A DNA stretch of 64,000 nucleotides. Origin: CBDDFS01 sp965227255. GTDB lineage: Bacteria > Bacteroidota > Bacteroidia > Flavobacteriales_E > Vicingaceae. A program made the translations under genes and the position numbers. The notes under the pieces were generated by a model. That model ran no database searches, was not told where the DNA came from, and saw only the letters and a list, made by a program, of their open reading frames with translations. Below are positions 1 to 8,074 of this stretch, in pieces (the stretch's first letter is position 1; each line of letters begins with the position of its first letter). The stretch lies in the NCBI GenBank assembly GCA_965227255.1, contig CBDDFS010000002.1, positions 1,550,001 to 1,614,000 on the forward strand, given 5' to 3'.

Positions 1-351
1 GAAGAGGTCATCCATTGGATAATGAAATACGATGAGATCGCCATTTTGTATGTCACGATATCCGGGAAAGCGGAAATAAGGCAAATTGATGGCCTCACTG
101 AAGGATTCCACTCCTTCAGTCATTGGAATGTATTTATGCGTGAAGGGGATACTTAAGATGGTTCGATTGATCTTCGGACCATAGGCAAGTTTGTTCACCA
201 CTACCACATCTCCCGACCTCAATGTACTTGACATAGATGTCGAGGGAATGGTATAGACATCAAAGAAACAGGATTTGAAGAAAAGAGCCAGAATGATTGC
301 CAGGCCGAACACTTTCAGCCATTCTCGAACACCCTGGAATATCTTTTTCAA
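1..351 (-). CDS. Signal peptidase I paralogue, N-terminal part (cut by window edge)
   Basis: Membrane-anchored serine peptidase that removes signal peptides from exported proteins. 117 codons are visible, beginning LKKIFQGVREWLKVFG and followed by one hydrophobic segment (about residues 13-27). The catalytic-serine motif IPSTSM is next, then a conserved RSGDVVVVNKLAYG block. The C-terminal half with the catalytic lysine lies beyond position 1. The start is inferred as TTG at 349-351, which overlaps the TGA stop of the upstream lepB gene, the usual translational coupling in this genome. No in-frame ATG precedes the catalytic serine. It is a second, apparently simpler signal peptidase directly downstream of the long lepB. 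The family assignment is clear; only the start codon is uncertain. Confidence 0.85.
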   Translation of the reverse strand, partial: MKKIFQGVREWLKVFGLAIILALFFKSCFFDVYTIPSTSMSSTLRSGDVVVVNKLAYGPKINRTILSIPFTHKYIPMTEGVESFSEAINLPYFRFPGYRDIQNGDLIVFHYPMDDLF

Positions 352-1958
352 GAATGGTCAATAATGTTAAACAGCCTTCCCCATCGAATCGTCTCGAAGA
401 AAGATTTGTTCTTATCGATTGAAAGCCAGATGAATACAGCTTTACCGACTACATGATCTTCCGGAACAAAACCCCAGAATCTCGAATCCTGAGAATTGTG
501 TCTATTGTCCCCCATCATAAAGTAGTAGTCCATTTTGAAGGTATAAGTATTGGTCACTTCTCCATTGATCATGATAGATCCATCTTTCACCGCCAGATCA
601 TTGCCTTCATAGGTGGAGATGATCTTTTTATACATGGAAAGATTTTCAAGAGTCAGTTCAACGCTCTCTCCTTTCTTGGGTATTACCACCGGACCGAAAT
701 TATCTACCGTCCAATCATAACGTTTATCATTTGGGAAAATAGCTTCGTTTGAACCATTGTAATCTCCTCTTTTAGAAATGAGTTTCTCAACAGAAACAAC
801 ATTGTCATATTCTTCCATCAGGCGTTTCTTGTTCTCTTCTGTAAGAGTTAGTTTGAAATCACCAAATTTCGAAAGGGGATAAACATATTTTTCACCTGTT
901 TTTGGATCCTCAATGAATTCTGTAGTAATATCCTTGTCGATCAGGTCTTTTACTAGGAAGCCGTGTCCCTTGACATTCACAGCATAGGTAAATTGAAGAT
1001 TTGGTGGAACATATGCTTCTGAATCATTGATCATTAATTTACTGTCAATGATTTCCAACTTATCTCCTGGAATACCAACACAGCGTTTGATGTAATTCTC
1101 TCTTTTATCTACAGGACGGGTGACGATATCTCCGAAAACTACGGTCTCAACCACTTTTTCGCCATTTTCTTTCGTTACCTGCTTTTGCTTAAAGCCTTTT
1201 TCAAGAGCTTTTTCTCCATATTCTCGCACAAGTTGGGCATAAACTCTGTTTTGCATAGCCAGAGCAACCGTATCTCCTGCCGGGAAATTAAATACAACCA
1301 GATCGTTTCTTTTCACATCCCCAAAACCGGGAAGTCTATGATAAGGAAGATTGATCCATTCCAAATATGATTTTGTTGTTGAGGTCAGTGGAAGAGTATG
1401 ATGGGCAAATGGAAAAGAAATAGGTGTATTCGGAATTCTCGCACCATAACTCATCTTGCTAACAAAGAGGAAATCACCGACCAGTAAAGATTTTTCCAGA
1501 GAAGAGGTCGGTATTGTGAATGCCTCGAAATACAAAGTTCGGATAATGGTTGCCGCAACTACGGCGAAAGTGATAGCATCGACCCATTCTCTTGCAATCG
1601 TTTTTTTGTGTGCTTTGACATCATCAATGCTTAATATTTCAAGATCCTTTTGCTTAAGGAGATAAGGCAAGTATATTCCGGTGAACATAACTCCGAGGGC
1701 ATGCTCGAGAAAAGAATACTTATTGATTCTTTTGAGCATTTCAACCACAATTCCCATCCAAACCACAAATCCGACGAATGGAAAGTAATAGATGGCCATC
1801 CACCATTTTGGTTTTTCAATTAGTTCTAAGGCTACCCAGACTCCGTAAAATGGCACAAGTGATTTCCAACCGGCGACTCCCAGTTTTTCAAAAAACATAT
1901 AGAAGCCTATGTGCGCTGCCAGGAAATATAAAAGCGAAAGGATTATGAGTATATCCAT
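348..1958 (-). CDS. lepB: Signal peptidase I with extra N-terminal membrane domain and large insertion
   Basis: Inner-membrane leader peptidase, 536 residues, much longer than the roughly 200-350 usual outside Bacteroidota. Residues 1-105 hold several hydrophobic helices, an extra membrane domain resembling those attached to Bacteroidota LepB. After a further transmembrane segment (about 126-145) comes the IPTSSL motif, with Ser153 aligned to the nucleophile. The general-base lysine is Lys291 in YIKRCVGIPGD. The box-E motif MGDNRHNSQDSRFWG is near residue 490. A long insertion lies between the lysine block and box E. It is the last complete gene of the parA-parB-DUF5683-dapB-lepB array and overlaps the next signal peptidase by a few bases. 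Both catalytic residues are present, so it is probably active. Confidence 0.95.
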   Translation of the reverse strand: MDILIILSLLYFLAAHIGFYMFFEKLGVAGWKSLVPFYGVWVALELIEKPKWWMAIYYFPFVGFVVWMGIVVEMLKRINKYSFLEHALGVMFTGIYLPYLLKQKDLEILSIDDVKAHKKTIAREWVDAITFAVVAATIIRTLYFEAFTIPTSSLEKSLLVGDFLFVSKMSYGARIPNTPISFPFAHHTLPLTSTTKSYLEWINLPYHRLPGFGDVKRNDLVVFNFPAGDTVALAMQNRVYAQLVREYGEKALEKGFKQKQVTKENGEKVVETVVFGDIVTRPVDKRENYIKRCVGIPGDKLEIIDSKLMINDSEAYVPPNLQFTYAVNVKGHGFLVKDLIDKDITTEFIEDPKTGEKYVYPLSKFGDFKLTLTEENKKRLMEEYDNVVSVEKLISKRGDYNGSNEAIFPNDKRYDWTVDNFGPVVIPKKGESVELTLENLSMYKKIISTYEGNDLAVKDGSIMINGEVTNTYTFKMDYYFMMGDNRHNSQDSRFWGFVPEDHVVGKAVFIWLSIDKNKSFFETIRWGRLFNIIDHS

Positions 1959-2014
1959 CTAAAATTCTTTAAGTATGGGCAAATATATTATTAGTAAAAG
2001 AGTGCAGTTCTTTC

Positions 2015-2740
2015 TTAACTTAAATTAACGTTCAACACATCAGACATGTTAAAAAATCCGCTTTTTCCTTCAATCCACTCCGCTGCGATTACTGAACCCA
2101 GAGCAAAGCCCATTCTGGATTTCGCTTCATGACGAATTTCAATATCATCAATTTCTGAAGTGTATTTTATCTCATGTGTTCCAGGCACTTCATCAATTCT
2201 AAGAGCCTTTATGTTAAGTTCTTTTCCAGGGCTATCGCTGTCAAGTTTCCAATTGTCCAGCTTGTTGTAATTCTGCAGCAACCCTTCCGCTAAAGTAATG
2301 GCAGTTCCGCTTGGGGCATCCAGTTTATGAATATGATGTGTTTCTGTTATCTCAGGTGTGTATTGGTCGTAAGGAGACATCAAACGGGCAAGAATTTTAT
2401 TCAGTTCAAAAAATAAATTCACGCCAATACTGAAATTCGAAGCGTAGAGTAGAGAATAATTGTTCAATTCCACAATTTCCCTGACCTTCTCCAATTCATC
2501 ATACCAACCCGTTGTTCCAACAACCACAGGAATGCCTTTCTCAAAGCACTTATTCATGTTTTCAATGGCTGATTCCGGAATAGAAAATTCGATTACTACA
2601 TCTGTATTTTCTTTGCTGATATGATCCCATTCCTCTGTATTGGATGAGGATATCCTTCCACTTATCTGATGTCCTCGGTCGACGGCAATTTTTTCAATGG
2701 CCTTGCCCATTTTACCATATCCTGACAATGCAATTTTCAT
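2015..2740 (-). CDS. dapB: 4-hydroxy-tetrahydrodipicolinate reductase
   Basis: NAD(P)H-dependent reductase of the diaminopimelate/lysine pathway, cytoplasmic. The 241-residue length matches the short Bacteroidota form. The Rossmann motif GYGKMG lies at residues 7-12, and the dinucleotide-binding GTTGW follows at about 75-79. The catalytic signature HHIHKLDAPSGTA spans 135-147, with His135 and Lys139 at the positions of the E. coli acid/base histidine and substrate lysine. It starts one base after the stop of the DUF5683 gene, so both are almost certainly co-transcribed. The product supplies meso-diaminopimelate for peptidoglycan, in keeping with a division/envelope operon. Confidence 0.96.
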   Translation of the reverse strand: MKIALSGYGKMGKAIEKIAVDRGHQISGRISSSNTEEWDHISKENTDVVIEFSIPESAIENMNKCFEKGIPVVVGTTGWYDELEKVREIVELNNYSLLYASNFSIGVNLFFELNKILARLMSPYDQYTPEITETHHIHKLDAPSGTAITLAEGLLQNYNKLDNWKLDSDSPGKELNIKALRIDEVPGTHEIKYTSEIDDIEIRHEAKSRMGFALGSVIAAEWIEGKSGFFNMSDVLNVNLS

Positions 2741-2741
2741 G

Positions 2742-3329
2742 TTAAAAATTTAAGGTAAAACTGAGTCCGTGTACGGGTCTCCTGATCCGATCACTATAAT
2801 AAAACATGGGTGTTGCTCTGAACGAAAGGTCATCGCTGACATTGAAATAGAATAGATGAGCATCCACACTGGCATCCACAATTTGAAGCACATATACAGC
2901 ACTGGCTATGATGATCATAAGGTCCCTGTTTCTTCTGTTTATGTCCATCGAGGACAATAGTCCTTCGTTTGAAAAGAAATTTCCCTGTTCAAGGAATTTG
3001 TCAGTTGAATCACCATTTACTCGGGCCACATAAGCATCTCTTTTCTCAACAAATTGATTGTGTTGGTCAACGCCGAAGTAGATCGGGATGGCAAGTCCGG
3101 CATAGATGACAGGAATTTTCCAATACTTTTTATTGTAAGCTTGTCCCAGACCCGGAACGAAAGTGGAAAATAATGCTGCTTTGGTTGGTGAATGCTTCGG
3201 CAATTCAGAATCCTTGATTTTCAGTGTGTCCGTGACGATTGTGTCGCGTTGAGCATGAATATTATTTCCTTCCAAAAGGAATAACATCAAGAGAAATATA
3301 ACAACTGAATAAAAACCGAAGGGTCGCAT
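2742..3329 (-). CDS. DUF5683 family membrane protein
   Basis: Protein of unknown function, 195 residues. An N-terminal signal peptide ends near HAQ (residues 1-27). The diagnostic DUF5683 block SPTKAALFSTFVPGLGQAYNKKYWK lies at about 48-72 and is quoted here only as a family mark. A hydrophobic helix follows, then a soluble stretch and a second hydrophobic segment around residues 138-150. The C-terminus, ending in SFTLNF, looks like a membrane-associated beta strand. It sits between parB and dapB, a position kept in many Bacteroidota genomes, which suggests an envelope role linked to growth or division. No catalytic motif is visible, so the function remains unknown. Confidence 0.85.
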   Translation of the reverse strand: MRPFGFYSVVIFLLMLFLLEGNNIHAQRDTIVTDTLKIKDSELPKHSPTKAALFSTFVPGLGQAYNKKYWKIPVIYAGLAIPIYFGVDQHNQFVEKRDAYVARVNGDSTDKFLEQGNFFSNEGLLSSMDINRRNRDLMIIIASAVYVLQIVDASVDAHLFYFNVSDDLSFRATPMFYYSDRIRRPVHGLSFTLNF

Positions 3330-3334
3330 TTACC

Positions 3335-4225
3335 TTATAGGTCCAGAAGGTCCACAATTCTTTCCCACTCTTCCTGTGAATTGAAAGGAATTACAATTTT
3401 TCCTTTTCCTTCCTCAGATTTTTGAAGACTAGCTTTTGAGCCTAAATATTTGCGAAGATCCTCCATGAATTTTTGATCGCTGAAGGATAATTCCTGATTT
3501 GACTTTTTCCTGGGTGTAGTTTCGGGTTTGAGGCCTCGCGACAATTCTTCTACTTTCCGTACCGACAAATTTTCTTTGAGGGTCTTTCTGAAAAGTTTCA
3601 TCAATTCGCCGTGGTCTTCAATGTTTACCAATGCCCTTGCATGACCCATAGAAAGGTCTCTGTTTCGAATGGCCAATTGCACCTCAGCAGGCAACTTAAG
3701 CAGACGAAGGTAATTTGTGATGGTTGAACGTTTCTTACCAACTCGCTCACTCATTTTTTCCTGAGTCAGATTGCATTCTTCTATCAACCTTTGAAATGAA
3801 ATTGAAATCTCGATGGCATCCAGGCTCTCACGTTGAATGTTTTCTACCAAAGCCATTTCGAGTAACTCCTGATCATTGGCTACCCGAACATAAGCAGGCA
3901 CTGATTTAACACCTGCCAGTTTGGATGCCCTGAACCTTCTTTCACCTGAGATAAGCTGATATCTTTTGTATCCCGTTTTTCTTACCGTTACCGGTTGAAT
4001 AATGCCAAGCTCTTGGATTGACGAGGCCAGTTCCTGCAAAGAGTCTTCTTCGAAATTTGTTCTCGGCTGAAACGGATTGGCCTCAATTTCGGTCAATTCG
4101 ATCTGCGCAATGGAACCCAAAATCTCTGATGCATTTTCTGCGAACGATTTGGATGTAATGTCGGTATCGGAGTTCTCGAGCAAGGCGCTCAAGCCTCTGC
4201 CCAATGCCGGTTTTTTATTGCTCAT
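3335..4225 (-). CDS. parB: Chromosome-partitioning protein ParB (CTPase/DNA-binding)
   Basis: Centromere-binding protein that loads at parS sites and spreads as a CTP-dependent clamp. It is 296 residues long. The N-terminal KKPALGRGLSALL stretch is the typical ParA-contacting segment. The CTP-binding N-terminal domain carries GERRFR at residues 94-99 and ENIQR at 128-132. A helix-turn-helix domain follows (about 150-190, around the GKKRSTITNYLRLLKLP stretch), then a charged linker and a C-terminal dimerisation domain. It overlaps parA by 11 bases, so translation is coupled. No parS-like palindrome (GTTnCACGTGnAAC type) was recognised in the window by eye. Confidence 0.96.
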   Translation of the reverse strand: MSNKKPALGRGLSALLENSDTDITSKSFAENASEILGSIAQIELTEIEANPFQPRTNFEEDSLQELASSIQELGIIQPVTVRKTGYKRYQLISGERRFRASKLAGVKSVPAYVRVANDQELLEMALVENIQRESLDAIEISISFQRLIEECNLTQEKMSERVGKKRSTITNYLRLLKLPAEVQLAIRNRDLSMGHARALVNIEDHGELMKLFRKTLKENLSVRKVEELSRGLKPETTPRKKSNQELSFSDQKFMEDLRKYLGSKASLQKSEEGKGKIVIPFNSQEEWERIVDLLDL

Positions 4226-5030
4226 CTATTACGTCAATGATCTTATCAGATTCTTTGATCTGAGTAAGATTGTTTTTCTGAAGAATTTCGCGTGCTAAAT
4301 TAAGATAATTCATGGCACCACGAGAAGCGGCATCGTGCATTATAATTGACTTGCCAAAGCTGGGTGCTTCACCTAATTTGGTGTTTCTCTGAATGATGGT
4401 ATCAAATACCATTTGCTGGAAATGAGTCTTTACCTCATCTACAACTTGATTTGATAGTCGCAAACGCACATCGTACATGGTGAGAAGCAATCCTTCAATG
4501 GAAAGATTTTCATTCAGCCTCGACTGAACGATCTTGATCGTATTCAACAATTTCCCCAGTCCTTCAAGTGCAAAGTACTCGCACTGGATAGGTATAATAA
4601 CAGAGTCTGCCGCAGTAAGGCTATTAACAGTAATCAAACCAAGGGATGGGGAGCAATCAATCAAAATGAAATCGTATTCATCCCTAACAGGATCAAGTAC
4701 ATTTTTCATCATGTGCTCTCTATTCTGCAGATTGATCATTTCAATTTCCGCCCCTACAAGGTCGATATGCGCTGGCAGAAGATCAACATTAGGAGACTCC
4801 GTGTGAAGAATTGTTTCAGAAGGCTGTATGTTGTTGATTATGCATTCGTAGATACTTGTCTTTACGTTCCTTGGATCAAAGCCAAGACCAGATGTTGAAT
4901 TGGCCTGAGGGTCTGCATCAACGAGCAGAACTTTTTTATCCAAAGCTCCAAGACTTGCGGCCAGATTGATCGCCGTAGTCGTTTTTCCCACACCACCTTT
5001 CTGGTTCGCTATCGCTATAATTTTTCCCAT
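4215..5030 (-). CDS. parA: Chromosome-partitioning ATPase ParA/Soj
   Basis: Deviant Walker-A ATPase that works with ParB in chromosome segregation. From the ATG at 5028-5030 it is 271 residues and begins MGKIIAIANQKGGVGKTT, so the P-loop with both signature lysines lies at the very N-terminus as expected. Walker B-like LIDCSPSLG and the LLVDADPQAN block follow. The open frame runs 30 codons further upstream to 5120, but that extension lacks similarity to the family and would push the P-loop inwards. The start at 5030 is therefore preferred. It is the first gene of the minus-strand parA-parB-DUF5683-dapB-lepB array. Confidence 0.96.
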   Translation of the reverse strand: MGKIIAIANQKGGVGKTTTAINLAASLGALDKKVLLVDADPQANSTSGLGFDPRNVKTSIYECIINNIQPSETILHTESPNVDLLPAHIDLVGAEIEMINLQNREHMMKNVLDPVRDEYDFILIDCSPSLGLITVNSLTAADSVIIPIQCEYFALEGLGKLLNTIKIVQSRLNENLSIEGLLLTMYDVRLRLSNQVVDEVKTHFQQMVFDTIIQRNTKLGEAPSFGKSIIMHDAASRGAMNYLNLAREILQKNNLTQIKESDKIIDVIDEQ

Positions 5031-5183
5031 AATTCTAAATCTTTCCTGTTCTGGTTCAGGCTCAGAACGTAATAAAAAAGTCCTTATTTTGTCTCCTGAA
5101 GGATATGGGCTAAAATACAATTATTGAGCCCTTTTTACAGGTAAATCTTTTAAGAATTTATAAACAGAAAAGACTGAATTAAA

Positions 5184-5708
5184 TTGAGCGCAATCACAGT
5201 TATATCGGCCAGCAACCGCGAGGATAACAGAAGTCAGGTCTTTGCAGAATTATGTGCGGAGCTGCTTGAGAATCAGGGTGTAGAAACACAGGTATACAGT
5301 CTGCAAAACATGCCCGATGTGCTGTCAGGTCTTGGTATGTACGATTATGAGAATAGTCCGATCAACGAAATTGTTGAAAAGTATTTACAGCCTGTGAATA
5401 AAGTAGTTTTTGTCATACCGGAGTACAATGGAAGTTTTCCGGGTATTTTGAAATTGTTTATTGATGCCATACAGCCAAGAAATTTTAATTTCAAAAAGGC
5501 AGCCCTGGTTGGCATAAGTTCCGGACGTGCAGGGAATGTCAGAGGCATGGATCATTTGGCCAGCATCCTCAACTACATCAAGGTAGATGTTTACCATCAC
5601 AAATTACCCATTGCTTCAATCGACAGACTGATAGATGGGAATAGAATTCAGGATCAGGTCACGATCGACCGGATCAATGCATTAATGAAAGATTTTCTGA
5701 AATTTTAA
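5184..5708 (+). CDS. NADPH-dependent FMN reductase family protein
   Basis: Flavodoxin-like flavoprotein of the NADPH-dependent FMN reductase/azoreductase family, 174 residues, cytoplasmic. The FMN-phosphate loop SASNREDNRS lies at residues 8-17, the second flavin loop PEYNGSFPG at about 79-87, and the SSGRAGN loop at about 113-119. The start is TTG at 5184; no ATG gives a complete flavin loop. It faces away from parA across a short divergent region and converges on the PUR-domain gene with a four-base gap. A weak hairpin at the junction (AAAGCC...GGCTTT) may help separate the two transcripts. The physiological substrate cannot be told from sequence. Confidence 0.88.
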   Translation: MSAITVISASNREDNRSQVFAELCAELLENQGVETQVYSLQNMPDVLSGLGMYDYENSPINEIVEKYLQPVNKVVFVIPEYNGSFPGILKLFIDAIQPRNFNFKKAALVGISSGRAGNVRGMDHLASILNYIKVDVYHHKLPIASIDRLIDGNRIQDQVTIDRINALMKDFLKF

Positions 5709-5712
5709 AAGC

Positions 5713-6075
5713 CTAGGACTGGCTTTCTCCAAGATCTTCAAACTTAACGTCAGAAAATTCGGCGGCAACTTTTTCAACCACTTCTTCTCCCTGTTCTTTT
5801 TTAAGTTCTTTGATCTTGTCAACAGATTCATTCAGACCTGCTGAAAATTTTTCGAAGTCCTCTTTGTAAAGGAATAACTTGTGTTTCTCAAAGAAGAACT
5901 TGCCGTTCTCATTATTGAATCTTCGTTTGCTCTCAGTTATGGTCAGGTAGTAATCGTTGGATTTAGTTGACTTTACATCAAAGAAGTAAGTTCTCTTACC
6001 TGCTCTCACAGATTTAGAAAAAACTTCTCCGTCTCTGTAATTATCCTCCTGCGATTCTTTTCTATTATCATCCAT
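5713..6075 (-). CDS. PUR-domain (DUF3276) nucleic-acid-binding protein
   Basis: Small single-domain protein of the DUF3276/PUR family, relatives of which bind single-stranded DNA or RNA. It is 120 residues from the ATG at 6073-6075; a TTG two codons upstream is an alternative start. The domain begins at GEVFSKSVRAGKRTYFFDVK and contains the YYLTITESKRR and HKLFLYKEDF blocks typical of PUR repeats. An acidic C-terminal tail (EEVVEKVAAEFSDVKFEDLGES) follows. It stands alone between a converging flavin reductase and the ABC exporter on the same strand. A regulatory or RNA-chaperone role is inferred from the family only. Confidence 0.87.
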   Translation of the reverse strand: MDDNRKESQEDNYRDGEVFSKSVRAGKRTYFFDVKSTKSNDYYLTITESKRRFNNENGKFFFEKHKLFLYKEDFEKFSAGLNESVDKIKELKKEQGEEVVEKVAAEFSDVKFEDLGESQS

Positions 6076-6139
6076 TTTCAACTAAATTAGTGTTTCGGCT
6101 TAGACAAATTTATCAATTATTTATATACATAGCACATCT

Positions 6140-7948
6140 TCAGGAATCCTGTAAAATTTCTTCCTCCATTTTCTGCTGCTCGTGTATTTCATGATATAAG
6201 CCCTTGATTTTTAGCAATTCATCATGTTTGCCTCTTTCCGTGATTACACCATTGTCGAGTACTATGATCTCATCGGCATCTTTTACACTGCTCACGCGGT
6301 GACTAATGATCACGGCTGTCTTTGAATGAATATGTTTTTTGAGATTATCCAATATCTTCCTTTCTGTTACCGTATCTATAGCGGATAAACAGTCATCAAA
6401 GATTAATATCTCAGGATCCCTGATGAGGGCCCTGGCAATGGAAATACGTTGTTTTTGTCCGCCGCTCAATGTGATTCCTCTTTCTCCAACCATGGTCTCC
6501 AGTTTTTCTGGAAATTGCATGATATTATCATAGATCTCTGCTTCTTTTGCAGCCTCTTCAACTTTTTCTTCAATGTTTCCTTTCAAGGCACCGAATGCAA
6601 TATTCTCAAATATGGTATCGGAGAATAGAAATCCTTCCTGTGGTACCATACCGATCTTTGATCTAAGAGATTTGATGTCCAGATCAAGAATATTCTTGTT
6701 ATCAATTAAAACCTTTCCATTCGTTGCAGGCATGTTTCTGCATAAAAGATCAACCAGACTTGACTTTCCGGCACCGGTTTTACCGACAATTCCAAGTGTC
6801 TTTCCTACCGGAAGCTTAAAGCTCACTTCTTTAAGTGCCTCTATGCCTGAATCTTCATAGGTAAATGATACGTCGCTGAATTCAATGCTCCCTTCGTTTA
6901 TCACCTCACCTTTGTTCTCTTCATCAAATTCGGCCGTTGTCAATAGAAATTCATTGATTCTTTTTTGGGAAGCTGCAGCTCTTTGAGTTAATGATGTCAC
7001 CCAGCCGATAGCTGCTACAGGCCAGGTCAGCATATTAACATAGATCACGAACTCGGCAATGTTGCCAATCTCGATCTTACCGGCAATGGCCTCTAGTCCA
7101 CCGATGTAAACAGTCAGAATTGTGCTTAAACCGATCAAAAGCATCATTACAGGCATGAATATGGCCTCGGTTTTAACAAGGGAAAGTGCCAGTGACCTGT
7201 ATTTCCCGCTCTTTTCATTGTATTGCGAAATTGCATAGGCTTCTCTCACGTAGGATTTTAGGATACGAATTCCACTGAAGGTTTCCTGAGCAGCACTGGA
7301 GATATCTGAAAGCTGAGCCTGTACTTTTTCACTTTTCTTATTGATGATGTTACTCACATAGTAGATGATTGCCGAAAGCACGGGGAGTGGCAGAACAGAG
7401 TACAAAGTTAGTTTTACATTGATGCTGAGCATCGTTATGATGACCAAGGTGAAAAGGATTACCATGTTGATGGAATACATGATGGCAGGACCCAGATACA
7501 TTCTCACCCTGTTTACATCCTCACTGATTCGATTCATTACGTCTCCGGTATTATTTCTTCGATAAAAAGAAGGCGAAAGAACCTGATAATGGGCGTAAAT
7601 CTCATTCTTCAAGTCATATTCGATAAGTCGCGAAACGATAATGATGGTTTGTCGCGTGAGAAATGTAAAAAGACCGCTTAGCAGAGCCATCGCAATCACA
7701 AGCAATGCAAACAGAATAAGACTTTGTGTGAGGCTCAATCCCTCTGCAAGACCAGCTATTATTCCCTGACTGGCTTTTTCCGAGACCGAGCCCGGTTCAA
7801 TTTCATTCTGAACTACGTTAAAGGCTTCCCTGATGACCTGAGCTGGGAAAATGGCAAATACTTTGGATATTGCAATGAAGATAATTCCGAGTATGAGTCG
7901 AAATCTGTACTTGTAGAGGTATTTATTGAGATATTTTAATGATCCCAT
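6140..7948 (-). CDS. ABC exporter half-transporter (membrane domain fused to ATPase)
   Basis: Type IV ABC exporter, 602 residues, inner membrane. The six-helix membrane domain occupies about 1-330 and the nucleotide-binding domain about 350-600. Walker A GKTGAGKSS is at 389-397, the Q-loop VPQEG near 435, the signature LSGGQ at 494-498, Walker B ILIFDD at 514-519 and the switch histidine in IISHR near 555. The residue after the Walker B aspartate is Asp519 rather than the usual catalytic glutamate, followed by CLSAID. This is the pattern of degenerate-site subunits in heterodimeric exporters such as BmrC, yet no partner half-gene is adjacent. The substrate is unknown; lipids or drugs are typical of the family. 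Confidence 0.93.
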   Translation of the reverse strand: MGSLKYLNKYLYKYRFRLILGIIFIAISKVFAIFPAQVIREAFNVVQNEIEPGSVSEKASQGIIAGLAEGLSLTQSLILFALLVIAMALLSGLFTFLTRQTIIIVSRLIEYDLKNEIYAHYQVLSPSFYRRNNTGDVMNRISEDVNRVRMYLGPAIMYSINMVILFTLVIITMLSINVKLTLYSVLPLPVLSAIIYYVSNIINKKSEKVQAQLSDISSAAQETFSGIRILKSYVREAYAISQYNEKSGKYRSLALSLVKTEAIFMPVMMLLIGLSTILTVYIGGLEAIAGKIEIGNIAEFVIYVNMLTWPVAAIGWVTSLTQRAAASQKRINEFLLTTAEFDEENKGEVINEGSIEFSDVSFTYEDSGIEALKEVSFKLPVGKTLGIVGKTGAGKSSLVDLLCRNMPATNGKVLIDNKNILDLDIKSLRSKIGMVPQEGFLFSDTIFENIAFGALKGNIEEKVEEAAKEAEIYDNIMQFPEKLETMVGERGITLSGGQKQRISIARALIRDPEILIFDDCLSAIDTVTERKILDNLKKHIHSKTAVIISHRVSSVKDADEIIVLDNGVITERGKHDELLKIKGLYHEIHEQQKMEEEILQDS

Positions 7949-8009
7949 CTAAAAAATGGCGCGACTTTCGAGAAGTCACATTTATGCTTAATTTCGCAGC
8001 GCTTTTGCA

Positions 8010-8038
8010 TTGTTCACATGCAATAATACTTATATTTA
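8010..8038 (+). promoter_or_regulatory. Bacteroidota-type promoter for leucine dehydrogenase gene
   Basis: A -33 TTG (8010-8012) and a -7 box TATATTTA (8031-8038, 7 of 8 to TAnnTTTG) are separated by 18 bases, close to the Bacteroidota consensus. Transcription would begin near 8044, giving a leader of about 30 bases before the ATG at 8075. An inverted repeat TTGCAT/ATGCAA (8005-8010 and 8018-8023) overlaps the -33 element and could be an operator; that part is inference. Confidence 0.5.
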
Positions 8039-8074
8039 ATTGGCCACTGGCCCACACAAATTAAAACAACTCTT

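Noticed and set aside
5031..5120. N-terminal extension of ParA to an upstream start
   Set aside because: The extra 30 residues resemble no ParA, and the ATG at 5030 places the P-loop at the normal distance from the start.
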